The notes beneath the pieces are model-generated. The model ran no database searches, was not told the DNA's origin, and saw nothing but the letters and a program-made list of their open reading frames with translations. Below, piece after piece: positions 1 through 11,069 of a DNA stretch of 64,000 nucleotides. This DNA comes from Periplaneta americana (taxonomy: Eukaryota > Arthropoda > Insecta > Blattodea > Blattidae): contig NW_027185502.1 in the NCBI RefSeq assembly GCF_040183065.1, forward strand, positions 261,501 through 325,500, given 5' to 3'. The translations under genes and the position numbers were made by a program. Within the stretch, counting starts at the first letter, position 1. Every line of letters begins with the position of its first letter.

Positions 1-504
1 AGTTATAAACATGTTCGTTTCTCTAATAATTTAAGGCCATGACAGCATTTCATAAGAATTATAAGGTGTCCCTAAACTTTCTAGCAACACTGTATTTAAA
101 TTAGAATGTTATTGTTGTGACAACTGGTATGTGTGGATAAATTGATGACTGTTTGAATGTAGATCAGATTGCCAGGCATTAACAATTCTCATGCATGTGC
201 AATAATTTTAGACAGTACAAGGTAGAGAGAAACATATGTTCTCATTCACTTTGCTACCAGAATTCTGAATAGTGGTAAACGCAGAAGCTAAAAGAACTAA
301 TGAACTGACCACAATATACCAAGCACACATTAGCAACAAGTCTATTAGTGAATTCTTTAAGAAGGAAAAAATGTTTCTAGAATTTCATTAGGGTATTAGA
401 ATGATTGTCAATCCTACACAGTATACGTGTGTGTGTGTGTGTGTGTGTGCGCGCCTGTGCACACAAGTGAGTGCATGTGTACGTATCAGAAAAAATAAAA
501 TCTA
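1..504. other. No gene seen; short GT microsatellite
   Basis: AT-rich sequence without a convincing coding frame. A (GT)n run sits at about 427-450. The stretch ends at the TA target duplication of the mariner-like element that starts at 505. Confidence 0.6.
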
Positions 505-1979
505 CTCCCTCTGTCCCATAATAATTGTCCAGTACGCCGAAATGGTATTATAGTAATTACAGACGACGGGGCAAATGAGAAGTGCACGCATGAGGAGAAG
601 CGCTGTAGATCAGTGCACAAGGTTATGCAGAGCAATAACGTGATTTTATCGAGACAAGCAACACACACCACCCAGAAGATTACCGAAAGTGGGTATTGGT
701 TTTCAACTCACCGGTGTGTCACTATATACAAACAATTGTAGCAAAGCAAGCTGGAAATCGTTAGTAGAGCATACTCCTGCAGTGAGTACGTACGTTTGAA
801 CAGACATGAACATTCTGGGAACACAACTGGCGGTAGTGAATGACAGGGGTAGCAAGAACCTTACAGACAGTGAACGGCAGGCGGTATAGGAGTTTTTGTT
901 AAAAAACACTACGGCTGACGTAGTGAAGAAAGGTGCCATAACAGGTGCGGCCGAGAAATTTCATGTCAGTAAAAGAACAGCATGCTGCATTTGGCAAAAG
1001 GGGAGGCAATCTTTGGAAAGTGGATTCATGCCCATCACCAAATTAATCCCAGCAATAAATGCAAAATGGCCTCCTGGACCGCGCACAGGGAGAATTCAGG
1101 TGTCAGTTCAGCAGGACAATGTGCGTCCGCATATTGCTCCCAATGACCGCACCTGGATGGACGCTGCAGCAGCCAGTGGAATCACTTTGGAACTCGTGTG
1201 CCAACCGCCAAACAGTCTGAATACGAATGTTTTAGATCTGGGGTACTTCCGGGCAATTCAGTCTCTCCAGCATCAGGCAGCTCCACAAACTATTGAGGAG
1301 TTGATCGCCGCCATTGAAACAGCTTTCTCTCAGCTGACACGCGACAAGCTCAACAATGGAGTCCAATCTCACTGAAATAATAAAAGTCAATGACGGGAAC
1401 AACAACAAGATTCCCCATATGCAAAAGGGGCACCTGGACCACCTCAACATCCTGCCATCTCGCTTGCAGTGTCCTCGAAACATTTACAACGAGGCTACAG
1501 TAGCACTGCAGCAATAGGTCTGTGGTTCTAGGCAAGCTGTTAGAATGACAACCTTCCTGGTCTAACAGGCAGTTTTTTCGTCTTTACTCGTAGGAGAATG
1601 TTTTTCTTTGTTTCACTTCTTGGTCAATTTGTACTACTCCTGGAGTTAATAAAGTTGCACTCCTAGGAGTATTTATTTTCGGCTCATTGACTAGCCAATT
1701 TGTACTGATCCTGGAGCCATAAAGTTGTACAAGTAGTATTCATGTTCTTTTTTTGGCTCAACGATTGGCCAATTTATACAGATCCAGGACTAATAATTCT
1801 TTTCTTTTGCTAATTGAGTGACAATTTTGCACTGATTCTAGAGTAATACAGTTATATTACTCATTCATGTGTTTCATTTTGCTCCTATGTTAACGTCAGT
1901 GTAAAATTAAGGACATCGGACAATTATTATGGGACAAGAAATAAAAGCGTACCGGACAATTATTATGGGACAGAGGGAG
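505..1979 (+). mobile_element. Plant-type mariner-like DNA transposon, deleted copy
   Basis: A perfect 26-bp inverted repeat, beginning CTCCCTCTGTCCCATAATAA, bounds the element and is flanked by TA on both sides (503-504 and 1980-1981), the Tc1/mariner target. The TIR closely resembles plant Stowaway/mariner-like termini (established knowledge). Next to the right end the terminal motif is repeated in direct orientation at about 1917-1937 and 1952-1974. The interior holds a remnant transposase gene on the plus strand. At 1475 bp, with the region between DNA-binding and catalytic domains missing, it is a non-autonomous deletion derivative. Confidence 0.85.
842..1375 (+). pseudogene. mariner-like transposase remnant (plant-type, DD39D-like)
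   Basis: This would be the cut-and-paste transposase of the surrounding element. The N-terminal part reads LTDSERQAV, stop, EFLLKN and continues into a helix-turn-helix with GAAEKFHVSKRTA, so one in-frame TAG interrupts it near 890. The C-terminal part has the catalytic block QQDNVRPHI followed by QPPNSLNTNVLDLGYFRAIQ, which matches plant mariner-like transposases (QPPNSPDLNVLDLGFFRAIQ in the family). The usual protein is about 400 residues. Only about 175 codons remain, and the first catalytic Asp region between the two parts is gone. The Asp expected in the SPDLN motif is replaced (SLNTN). It is certainly inactive. Confidence 0.8.
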
Positions 1980-2232
1980 TATTAAGTTTCCATACTTATA
2001 TTACGAAATTCTACCACAATAATTCTCAATACAAGGAGCTCTTTTCATGCAAAATAAAAATCCAAGCATGTTGAGACATCTGACAATCCTGTATAGAACA
2101 GACCCATCCTATGTGCTTTGGAAATGATACAAACTTTGTGAACACTGACTCCCAAGATATATTAAAGATAATTTTACAGAAACCATTATTTAGTGTTAAC
2201 TGTACATATACCACATACAGTATATCCATATA

Positions 2233-3060
2233 CAGAATGTTTCAAAAGTGATGGTAAAAAATTTAGGGATGCAAAGTAAAAACGAAGAGAAGCAAAAAAT
2301 TCCAGTAAACATGGATCCACAAATTAACTGTTTATGAGATAATGCCATTTTGTGCTGGTTGGGGCCCGCTGATTACTAAGTACTAATTCTAGCAAAAGCA
2401 ATGATAATTCAATTTTATTTATCAATCACGAGACAATAAAATTCATAATTTTGGCTTCAACACCATAGAAATCTAATTAAACACACACAAAATAAACTTT
2501 TTTGTTTGAACAACAGTAAAGTTTGTAGGTAAACAAGATACAGTACAGTATGAACATGATACTGAATAATTTTACAGCAGGTATTCAAAATGCTGACCAT
2601 GCGCTTGAATGCATCTGTCTAGTTTTCTCCGCAAAGATCCAAGAACGTGCTCAAGCAGTTTGGCCATTCTTCATTTTCTGGAAGACATCTACAATCCGAT
2701 GCTGCAATTCTTCAGGTGTGGTGATGTCAATTGTGTAAACAAGGCTTTTTGCATAACCCCACACACAAAAATCCAAAGAATTTAAATCCAGTGATCTAGG
2801 TACAGATCCTCAATTGCCCATCCACTGTTTATGATATCGTCTATTTATATATCTCACACTTAGAAGGAAGAGTACAAAACATGAATTTTGTATTTAACCA
2901 TGTCCAGGTGCTCGGTTCACTGGCAGTCCCAAGCAGCAAAAAAAAAGGCATTATCTCGTAAAGGGTTAATTTGCGAACCTATGTTTACTGGAACTTTTTT
3001 GCTTCTTTTCGTTTTTACTTCTCATCCTTAATTTTTTAACATTACTTCTGAAATACCCTG
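2233..3060 (-). mobile_element. Mariner-like foldback relic with long TIRs
   Basis: Ends match as inverted repeats of about 115 bp, starting CAGAATGTTTC on the left and CAGGGTATTTC on the right, with TA at both flanks (2231-2232, 3061-3062). The interior on the minus strand, about 2560-2760, still reads as the tail of a transposase (VVWGYAKSLVYTIDITTPEE then LQHRIVDVFQKMKNG). This resembles the C-terminus of the family whose larger copy lies at 4179-5673. The two differ enough to be separate families or old copies. Confidence 0.75.
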
Positions 3061-3062
3061 TA

Positions 3063-4176
3063 TAATTCTGCAGAAATAAATCAGATCATTTAATTATAAA
3101 AGGTAAGGTAATTAAATTTTAATTGCTATAAACATAGCAAATCATTTTGCAGTTCATTTTCAGAAGCACCTGTACATCAGTTCACAGTGAATCTTAATTG
3201 CATTTTACACATACTCATCCAACACTGGTAGTCAAATACAATACGAAAAAAATGAGTGAGAAATTTAGGACGTTTAATCACTGACTATAGTTCTAGTCAC
3301 ATTAACCTAACAAAGTTATTTTCACTGGATGCTTTCATTGCAACATAATATATATTAATGAATTCTCATATCTATTGTTCAATTATGTGATACTAGATGC
3401 ATGTTTGTAGGGTTGCTGACATCATTCTGTAAGGGTAGTATGCATAAATGGATCTGTGCAAGAAAGACTAGAGACCAACAAATGTAAAGGAAACTTAAAC
3501 CAAATTTCATATCAAACACTTTTACAAATATCAGTTCAATTCTATAAGAAAAGGTGACATAGAGATTACATTAATGTAAAGAAATAAAGTTATACATTTG
3601 GTTCGGCTTAAACTTCGTGAACTGGTTTCTTTCTGCATGTCATCAAGTTAAGGTAAACATGCTACACACCTGTGATTAGTGATGCTAGTGGCTTCACGTA
3701 GAATGAGAATCCCAGACAACTGTACATTCTATTGGCAGTCAACTTCAGTGCCATCTGACGAATATTATACTGAAACAGGCAGTTTGAATACCAACTGAGT
3801 TTCACAGTATTTCGAAAATAATAGAGAATACTGAATTCTATATTTAATATAATAATTTTTAGTAAAAACGTTACTGTCCAGTAGTATGTTGTAGTTGAGA
3901 ACCCTACTACAAAAAGTTAGAAAATAAAATAGCAAATTGTGATGAAGTCGAAATTAGATTAAATTTTTTTATTCTTGTTTCTTGCATAAAATGAAGACAG
4001 CTGTACAGAAAGTCCCCAGAGATCCTACTCTCGCAGAAATTAATTATCATATGGAGAATTATTTCTCATTTTTGCTGCAAACTTAGTCAAACTCTATAAT
4101 GGTTCCCCAAATCTCATCAAGCTAATTCAGGCATAGCCACTACTCTTAGTGAAAAGCAGCTCCTTGTTACATACAA
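3063..4176. other. No gene seen; holds one arm of a dispersed repeat
   Basis: No credible exon. The segment at about 3866-3945 is similar, in inverted orientation, to 8044-8130, so it belongs to an interspersed repeat. The rest is anonymous AT-rich DNA. Confidence 0.5.
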
Positions 4177-4178
4177 TA

Positions 4179-5673
4179 CAGGGTGTTTAAAAAATACGGG
4201 GCATAATTTCAGGTATGTATTTCCCACATGTAGACAATCAAAATAGTTCATTACAAAATGTGTCCGGAAATGCTTCATTTCCGAGTTATGGCCTTCACAA
4301 CATTGAAATTCACCGGAACATTTTTCTTTCCGCAGGTCGTTGTCATTACAGAAGATGTTCAAAATGTCCACATTCTGCTTGAATACAGACCTCACATCGA
4401 TGTCTCATTGACCTGCGAACACGATCCCAAACTCCAGGAGTATTGCGTATGTCCTCAGAACATGCCACAATTCGATTCCGAAGGGATTCCAAATCAGGCA
4501 CCGGAGACGAATAAACCAATGATTTTAAATGGCCCCACAAGTAGAAATCGAGAGGGTTCAGATCAGGTGAGCGTGGAGGCCAAGCAATTGGGCCACTTCT
4601 ACCTATCCATCAATCAGGAAACCTTCGATCCAAGTACCGGCGAGCCATACGACTGAAGTGTGCAGGAGCGCCATCATGCAAGAAGTGAATGTGTTGACGA
4701 TTGATCAGTGGAGTGTTCTCTAAAACATGAGGTATGGTGTTTTCCAGGAAGTTTGTGTACGCTTGCCCCGTAAGTCTGTTTACAAGTACATGGGGTCCAA
4801 CTAATCGATCACCAATGATACCGGCCCACATGTTGAGGGAGAACCGCACCTGGTGATGAGATGGAACAGTTGCACGTGGGTTTTTATACGCCCATACATG
4901 CTGATTGTAGAAATTTGTTATGCCATCTCGTGTGAACTGTGCTTCATCTGTAAATAATACTAAGGCAGGAAAGTTCGGATTTACACCACACTGCTGCAAG
5001 AACCACTGGCAGAACCTAACTCGTGCAGGGTAATCTGCTGGTGACAGGGCCTGTACACGTTGCAAATGATAAGGATACAATTGATACTCTTTCAACAGTC
5101 TCCAGACAGTCGTATGAGGAACATTGACTTGCAACGCTACCCTTCGTGTGCTGATAGAAGGAGTCATGTTCACAGCCTCCAGAATCTCCTCCTGTAGGCC
5201 TACTTCTTTAGTTGTAGATCTTGGTCGTCCCCTTCCCAAACCAGGAGAGTTAAATTTCCCATACTCGCACAGACGGTAATGGCGACGTACAAATGTCTTC
5301 CGATCTGGACATTGTTGCTGTGGGTACCTCTCCTGGTACAAACGACGAGCCAGCGCAGCATTGCCATCCGCCTTACCGTACATGAAGTATATCTCTGCCA
5401 GCTCTTGATTTGAATACATGTCGCACAGTCTAACGCCTACACAACACTGAATGTAACCTTCGCCTCGGAATGAACTGTCAGAGTGCCCTCTTAATGTCTC
5501 CTTTGACGGCAACGACCTGCGGAAAGAAAAACGTTCCGGTGAATTTCAATGTTGTGAAGGCCATAACTCGGAAATAAAGCATTTCCGGACACATGTTGTA
5601 ATGAACTATTTTGATTGTCTACATGTGGGCAATATATATCTGAAATTATGCCCCGTATTTTTGAAACACCCTG
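4179..5673 (-). mobile_element. Mariner-like transposon with 165-bp inverted repeats
   Basis: Left end (4179-4345) and right end (5512-5673) are long inverted repeats beginning CAGGGTGTTT, flanked by TA at 4177-4178 and 5674-5675. The whole 1495-bp element carries a single transposase gene on the minus strand. Apart from one nonsense codon the coding frame is continuous, so the copy is fairly young. The arms are slightly diverged from each other. Confidence 0.9.
4346..5512 (-). pseudogene. mariner-like transposase with N-terminal DUF4817-type domain, one stop
   Basis: Catalyses cut-and-paste transposition of the enclosing element. The reading frame spans about 388 codons from ATG at 5512. 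Domains in order: a DUF4817-like N-terminal region (YSNQELAEIYFMYGKADGNA, then RKTFVRRHYRLCEYGKF), a helix-turn-helix (about residues 110-155, ISTRRVALQVNVPHTTVWRL), then the DDE/D core. First Asp is in LFTDEAQFTRDG, second in HFLHDGAPAHFS, third in WPPRSPDLNPLDFYLWGHL. By my count about 36 residues separate the second and third Asp. A TGA at about 4610-4612 interrupts RRFPD and WIGRSGP, where related proteins usually have Arg before Trp. The protein resumes in the same frame to its stop at 4346. Confidence 0.88.
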
Positions 5674-6165
5674 TATAGAAAATAAAAGTTCATCTTGTTT
5701 GATTGCATAGTCAATGATTTCATTTATGAATGTCTTTCAAAAAACAGTCCAAGAAGATAAACTACAAGCGGTAATATAATTTGAAACATAACAAAGGAAA
5801 TGAACTGTTATGAAAATATAAAATGTATACAGTGAAACTTCTCATTTACAGACATCGAAGGGACGTAACAATCTGTCCGCATCTGGGGGGGTGTCCTTTA
5901 TTGGGAGGGAGGCTCCCCAATCTTACAGCAAATTTATAATATGCATTATGTATCCCTTCACGCTGTAAATGAAATGTATTACTGTAGTTTAATTCTAAAT
6001 ATAATATACTATACTAAATTCTTGCAACTTTGAACTACAGCTGATAAGTCCGAAAAAGAAAAATTCAGTACAGTGCTATACAATTTTATTCTAGGTCAAC
6101 AACAATTATCCAGTCCATTTTGAATCTTGCGTACACTACTTTTAACACTTGAATATAATTAATTT

Positions 6166-6247
6166 ATTAACTAGCGGACTTACTCATGTTAATTATGTAA
6201 GCCGCACAAATCTTACATAATTAACACGAGTAAGTCCGCTAGTTAAT
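6166..6247. repeat. Palindromic Penelope-like terminus, 36-bp arms
   Basis: Two 36-bp arms (6166-6201 and 6212-6247) are inverted copies with one mismatch around a 10-bp spacer. The right arm contains CTTACATAATTAACACGAGT, which also occurs at the 3' end of the Penelope-like fragment near 46275. I infer a head-to-head junction of Penelope ends. Confidence 0.7.
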
Positions 6248-6719
6248 CAATTAGTTATACAGTATTGTAATTTACAGTTTTCAACTTAACTTTTACATTC
6301 AGGTACCATGTCTCTCGAAACCGAACAAATGACTGAAGTGAAGAGAATAATCCTACTAACCTTATCATGTGTTGAATACAATTTCACGATCGTGGAAACC
6401 TGGACCCATCAGACAGGTTAAATTTTATGACTTCGTTTATCCACCCGCTTCCAGCTAACAAGGGTCAGCTAGCTGAACTAGGGATAACCTACAAGACCCT
6501 TATTGTCTTCCTTCATGTTAAGGAATTTCTGTACAGTTCTCAAAACCAAGTTTTCCATTTTTGTAACACATTAGGTCTTGAAATCCAAGTTCTGTCCCCA
6601 GTCAGGAGGTAAAGCAAGCTGTAGGACTGTGAAACAGCTGTCCATGTCCGTGTCTGAGTGTCCGTAAACGAAAGTTAAATTTATCATTATTTCTATATTT
6701 TTTCAGTTGGGACATACTA

Positions 6720-6773
6720 CAGTGGACTAAAGTGGACTTTATGTTGTCAGCAAACTGCTGGATACATTAAGAA

Positions 6774-6809
<36 letters not shown>

Positions 6810-6810
6810 C
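6720..6810 (+). repeat. Retroposon 3' end with (GATT)n tail
   Basis: The segment ending in CTGGATACATTAAGAAG followed by a GATT tetranucleotide array also occurs at 11838-11915. A shared 3' end plus a simple-repeat tail fits a LINE or SINE 3' terminus. The family is not identified. Confidence 0.6.
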
Positions 6811-7120
6811 AGTTGGGACATAAAAATCTGTCTGTATATGAGTAGTATCCATATCTTGGGGGTGTCCGTAAGGAGAGGTTTCACTGTAATTGAAAAACAT
6901 GTGTCAATTTCGTGACACTATATTTTTTTCCTGTAAAAATTTTAATTGGAATTTAGGAGAATTTATAAATCTATAAAAAAGTCTATCATAACAACTGTGT
7001 TAGTATCCAATATTAACAGTATCCAGTAATAATATTATTTTACAGTAATGTAATTCATTTTACATTGTGCAAATTCAGTAAAAATCAGTCACAACAGAAT
7101 CATGTTCATCAGGTTCTCAC

Positions 7121-7261
7121 CTGCATTTTCAAGTCCGATGAGAGCTCTGGTGCTTTCATCAGCTTCTTGACTTCATGTCTACTCTCAACCAACTTGCGGA
7201 TTTCTGTTGGAAGGATCCCAGGTTCCAGTCCTGGGCTGGGAAGATCAACTTGAATTTCATT
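7121..7261 (-). pseudogene. PolA1: DNA polymerase alpha exon downstream of motif A, clean
   Basis: Acceptor TTACAG and donor GTGAGA bound an open 141-bp exon. It reads [47 protein letters not shown], matching the family's [20 protein letters not shown] block. The next expected exon, beginning [20 protein letters not shown], was not found between here and the start of the window. Confidence 0.88.
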
Positions 7262-7334
7262 CTGTAACACATTTCAGTACAGAAAAATGCAGTTCACGTG
7301 CATAGTTACCATGCTTTGCCACCAGGGGTCAGTA

Positions 7335-7810
7335 GTAACAAATATGGCATTCAGTAAATGTGAGCAGTCATTTTGTGTTGAAATATGCAAGAACCTCATC
7401 CATTATGATTGTACAGCGATGATTTCGAAAATAATTCCAGAAGTCAGCATCTGTTTTCTACAGTATCAAGAAATGATATGAAAAATTCTGGATTTATATG
7501 GACATGTTGGAAAACTGGATGATGCCACAGCTGAATGAAGACAGGGTAATGATTACACCTTTGAACAAGATGGCCGTCCAATTCATTACTGAAAAGGCAT
7601 GTGAGGATATCTCAATCAAAATTTACCACAAAGATGGATAGAGCACATGGGACAAGATGACACGTTAATTCAGTGACCACCTTGGTCCCCAGATTTAACT
7701 GTGTGACTTTCTCTTGCGGAGCTTTGTCTTTGTGCTTCCACTCCCCGCTAATCTTCAAGATCTTCGCAAACGTATCACCACAGCTGTGATTCTCGTAGAC
7801 ATACACATAG
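7335..7810 (+). pseudogene. Mariner-like transposase relic
   Basis: Degenerate plus-strand coding traces: MAFSKCEQSFCVEICKN at 7340, like the N-terminus of DUF4817-type transposases, then FEQDGRPIHY at about 7561, and PPWSPDLTV near 7680. It ends in a stretch like LQDLRKRITTAVI. The order DG..PH, WP.RSPDLTP, C-terminal helix is that of mariner-like transposases. Several frame breaks and a large internal deletion make it a fossil. It overlaps the intron that follows the last polymerase alpha exon on the other strand. Confidence 0.6.
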
Positions 7811-7814
7811 GAAG

Positions 7815-8470
7815 AAATGGATTATCACACAGATATTTGCCATATCTGCAAAAATCGACACATTGAGCATTTGTGAAATATGTAAAAAATAAATAAATAA
7901 ATAAATAAACTTGGTTAGTTTACCTCTATTTCAGTATAATAAAATTTGGTATCCGTGCTTAGTTATTAGTGGTGAATTTTTGTAATGTTTCATGGACTTC
8001 TGAATAACTCCAGAAAAAATATTATGCCCACACCTCTCCAACGAACCAATTCGCTATTTTTTTGTATTTTATTTTCTATCTTTTTATAGTAGGGTCCTCA
8101 ACTACAACAGTACTACTGCACAGTAACTATAGTACAATTCAATATTCTTGTATAGCGCAGAAAGGTCATACAACACTTCCAGGCTATCAGGAAGACTTCA
8201 TTAGAATGAGAATCTTGTAATAACCCTGTAGGACAACATAAATTAAGTGAGGTTAGGACGTAAATTTGCTTGATACTAGCTGCTGAATAATAATAAAATA
8301 TGTATCACCTTCGTGACATTTTTCGTAATCAATTCCTGTCAAAAAAATTGAATAATAACGACAAGTTAAGAGCTCTGCCAATGGGGGGAAGGGGAGGAGG
8401 CACTTCATAAAAATGGATTGTTCCTCAGAGTGGTACAACTTTATCCTAGTTTTCTCTGTGAGATACACTA
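7815..8470. other. No gene seen; simple repeat and dispersed repeat arm
   Basis: Contains an (AATA)n run at about 7885-7908 and the segment 8044-8130, an inverted relative of 3866-3945. Otherwise anonymous intron sequence. Confidence 0.5.
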
Positions 8471-8473
8471 CAC

Positions 8474-8809
8474 CTCATCCTCATTGCCTTTTGATGCCAC
8501 TCTTCCCAGACTGATCGTGGTGAAGCAGAAGTTGTATTCCTGGATGATACTGGGATACAGTGAGCAGGATCAGTTTCTCACAGAACCCCTTGCGTGGCTC
8601 CAACACGAGACCCCCTGTGTATGCTGGTTTCCTCTTTCCACTCCGTCCTTTCTTTTGAACAGCTGATTCATCCATGTCGAATTCGTCCACCTGCTCCTTG
8701 GCATACTGCTTGTCAGGTACGATGAAGTTTTTTTCAGTGAAGGCATGCAGCAGCAGGAATTCATTTCTCTCTGAGCGTCCACCCATCAGTGTTTGTGACA
8801 TCACATTAC
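8474..8809 (-). pseudogene. PolA1: DNA polymerase alpha exon with motif A, frameshifted
   Basis: After acceptor TACGCAG the exon reads [26 protein letters not shown] and [20 protein letters not shown], all typical of polymerase alpha. The family then has [20 protein letters not shown]. Here the frame breaks after LILL and resumes in another frame as [16 protein letters not shown], as expected from a 14-bp loss covering DFNS. That removes the metal-binding Asp of motif A. The exon continues to a plausible donor GTGTAG at 8473-8468. Confidence 0.88.
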
Positions 8810-8870
8810 CTGCGTACGATTACATCACAAATTAAATTCTCTGCCTCATGCCCAATTAGATAATCAGTTA

Positions 8871-9701
8871 AGGTACGGTCACACGTCGCTACTTTTGCAG
8901 CGCTGCAGTACAAAAAACTGCGCAACTCTTGTACTGTGATATGTGAACAATGATGCAACCCAAAAAGTAGCGGCTGTCAAACTTTTTTTTTAATTGGGGA
9001 CTTTAATTGAAGTGAATTTATAACAGTGGTAACTATCTCATGCCCCCATGTTTTATGTTGCTACCAATGTACTTCATTAGAACCATGTACCCAGCTTCAA
9101 AGCCGAACCTGCTGCCTGCTACCTTTTCATGCTGTGCGCAGCTTAAAAGTAGCAATATATGAACAGGGTTCTCAGGGTTGCAGCTGCAGCATTTTTGATA
9201 CCAATTTTGTTGAAACTTGTGCAGCAGTTGCAACCAGTGTTGCCACCCAAATGTGTCAACGATACTTTTTATTGTTTGGATATACAGGAGAGTTGCCAAC
9301 ATTGGTTACTTGGTTATCATTTAAGTATAAAGGCGTTTTTTAATAACTTTAAAGTAAAAATAATGCCAATTTCTGAATACTAGTTAGGACAGAAAAGCAA
9401 ATAATAGGTAAGTAAGGTATCGCATTAGTTTCATAACCCGAAACTTTAATGCGAACATAACCACAAAATGTATATTGAAAAGTCAACATGGAGATGAAAA
9501 GCTGCAGCTAGACTGTGGCTGCAAAAGTAGCGCCTTGTGTGTGAACAGACTCGCAACCTCCAGTTGCAACTTTTGCAGTGCTCGGGTTGTGCAGCATGAA
9601 ATGTAGCGTGCAGCATGCTACTTTTGGTTTATGTGTCAACATGACACACAACTTTTACAGCTGCAGTACAAAAGTTGCACAGCAAACGTGCGACCGTACC
9701 T
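8871..9701. mobile_element. PIF/Harbinger-like MITE
   Basis: The element lies in an intron of the polymerase alpha copy. Inverted ends AGGTACGGTCACACGT and ACGTGCGACCGTACCT are flanked by a TTA duplication (8868-8870, 9702-9704), the three-base target expected of PIF/Harbinger. Subterminal motifs around TGCAGTACAAAA recur in inverted order near both ends. There is no transposase frame; open frames inside are chance. Confidence 0.72.
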
Positions 9702-9733
9702 TTATGTAGCACACTGATTTGATCTCTACATAC

Positions 9734-9917
9734 CAGCAATGTTTGTAATCTGAGGAGCAAGGGGCATCATGTTGAGCTCACACATGAGTCGGATGATGTA
9801 AGCAGCATCCTGCATAGTGCAGGAGATGAGCTGCAGAAGTGACTGTGATGCCCCATACAGACGTTTCACTTCATCAATGATCACCTCAGCCTGTTCTTCT
9901 TCTTTCACGTGCAACAC
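9734..9917 (-). pseudogene. PolA1: DNA polymerase alpha exon, clean
   Basis: Acceptor TTGTAACCAG and donor GTATGT bound a 184-bp exon that starts in phase 0 and ends in phase 1. It reads VLHVKEEEQAEV, LLQLISCTMQDAAYIIRLMC, and ELNMMPLAPQITNIAG, which matches the family block ending CELNVLPLALQITNIAG. It joins the next exon in frame to give [19 protein letters not shown]. Seen without breaks. Confidence 0.9.
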
Positions 9918-10530
9918 CTGGTTACAAATACATACAGCATCGTACTCAAGACCTTTTAAGAGCCTCCATCTATTTCAAACGAAAACTATTTTGCTGTTAC
10001 ATTATTTTCCCATTGCAAACATTTTTTTAGTAGCACATCTTAATATAAGGTCAAGTGAGGTAAATTCAGTTTCAATGGATTAATGCTCCAGCAGAAATAC
10101 ATTATAAAAATTTGTAGGATTCAAGAAAATACGGTAATACAAAAAATTACAGAGGTAACCATTTGATGATTCTTGAAGTTGAGAGCCACTGCATTTTTGA
10201 TTTCAAAAATAGGTTGATTAACCTTTTACTAAAAATTGTTTTGCATCCATCACTCTCAAACTGAGTCTTAGATATTGAATATGAATACCCAATCAATATA
10301 GGTAATTTATGAGATCAGTGTAGACAGTATGCCAAAAACCACTTTTCCAGTATGAGGAAAGTTTAAAACTTGCATTACCAAGAAATTTTCGAACACTGTA
10401 TATTCCGTATAATGAGAAAGCAAAAATTAAGAACATTTACCCCAAATGTAGCATTTCACTTAAGCTATACAGTCTTTAAATTGAAAAGAGTCATTAAACA
10501 ACTAATTATTGTGTTGGTGAACAGTCTTAC

Positions 10531-10650
10531 ATTCTCACAGAGTGCACCCAAATCATAACTCCTGGAGCGGATCAACTCTTTGGCAGATATCTTCACATCA
10601 CACACAAGACGGCCACACATCACATTCTTCTCCAGGTTGAATGTGCGTCC
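10531..10650 (-). pseudogene. PolA1: DNA polymerase alpha exon, clean
   Basis: Exactly 40 codons between acceptor TTTGTAG and donor GTAAGA. It reads GRTFNLEKNVMCGRLVCDVK then ISAKELIRSRSYDLGALCEN, matching the GRMICDVEISAKELIR block of animal polymerase alpha. No break is seen. Confidence 0.88.
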
Positions 10651-11069
10651 CTACAAACATGATAAATTATATTTAAAAGAATAAAATTATGATACCATAT
10701 TCGTGAGTGATGATCCACTCATCTCTGTGCTTCATCAATAGTGCAAGAAAGACAAAATCTCGTTTTCCTTGTTAAATTTAACACAGGAAATGGCTCTAGT
10801 ACATGAATTTATATATTGACAGAATTAAACATACATCCCGGGGATATAATACAACTCAGAAAACACATGATTAGAATGAGCTCTATCATAGAAATCATGA
10901 GTGTATACTTTGTGGGCACCAAATGGTTAATATCAGTTTGATATCAATAATCTGGGGCAGATGATATCACTCAGAAAATACATGAAGAGGATGGACTCTA
11001 TGACAGAAAGCATATGTGCAGAGGCATGAAAATATCGCAATTCCAATAAAAATAAGAAGCAGGTTCCCC

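Larger units (their letters stand above)
5830..6886. mobile_element. pogo/Tigger-like non-autonomous element
   Basis: Inverted ends begin CAGTGAAACTTCTC on the left and CAGTGAAACCTCTCC on the right, with TA flanks at 5828-5829 and 6887-6888. CAGTGAAAC(C)T termini with a TA duplication suit pogo-group Tc1/mariner elements. There is no transposase frame. The interior holds two other insertions: a palindromic Penelope terminus near 6166-6247 and a retroposon tail with (GATT)n at 6720-6810. Confidence 0.65.
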
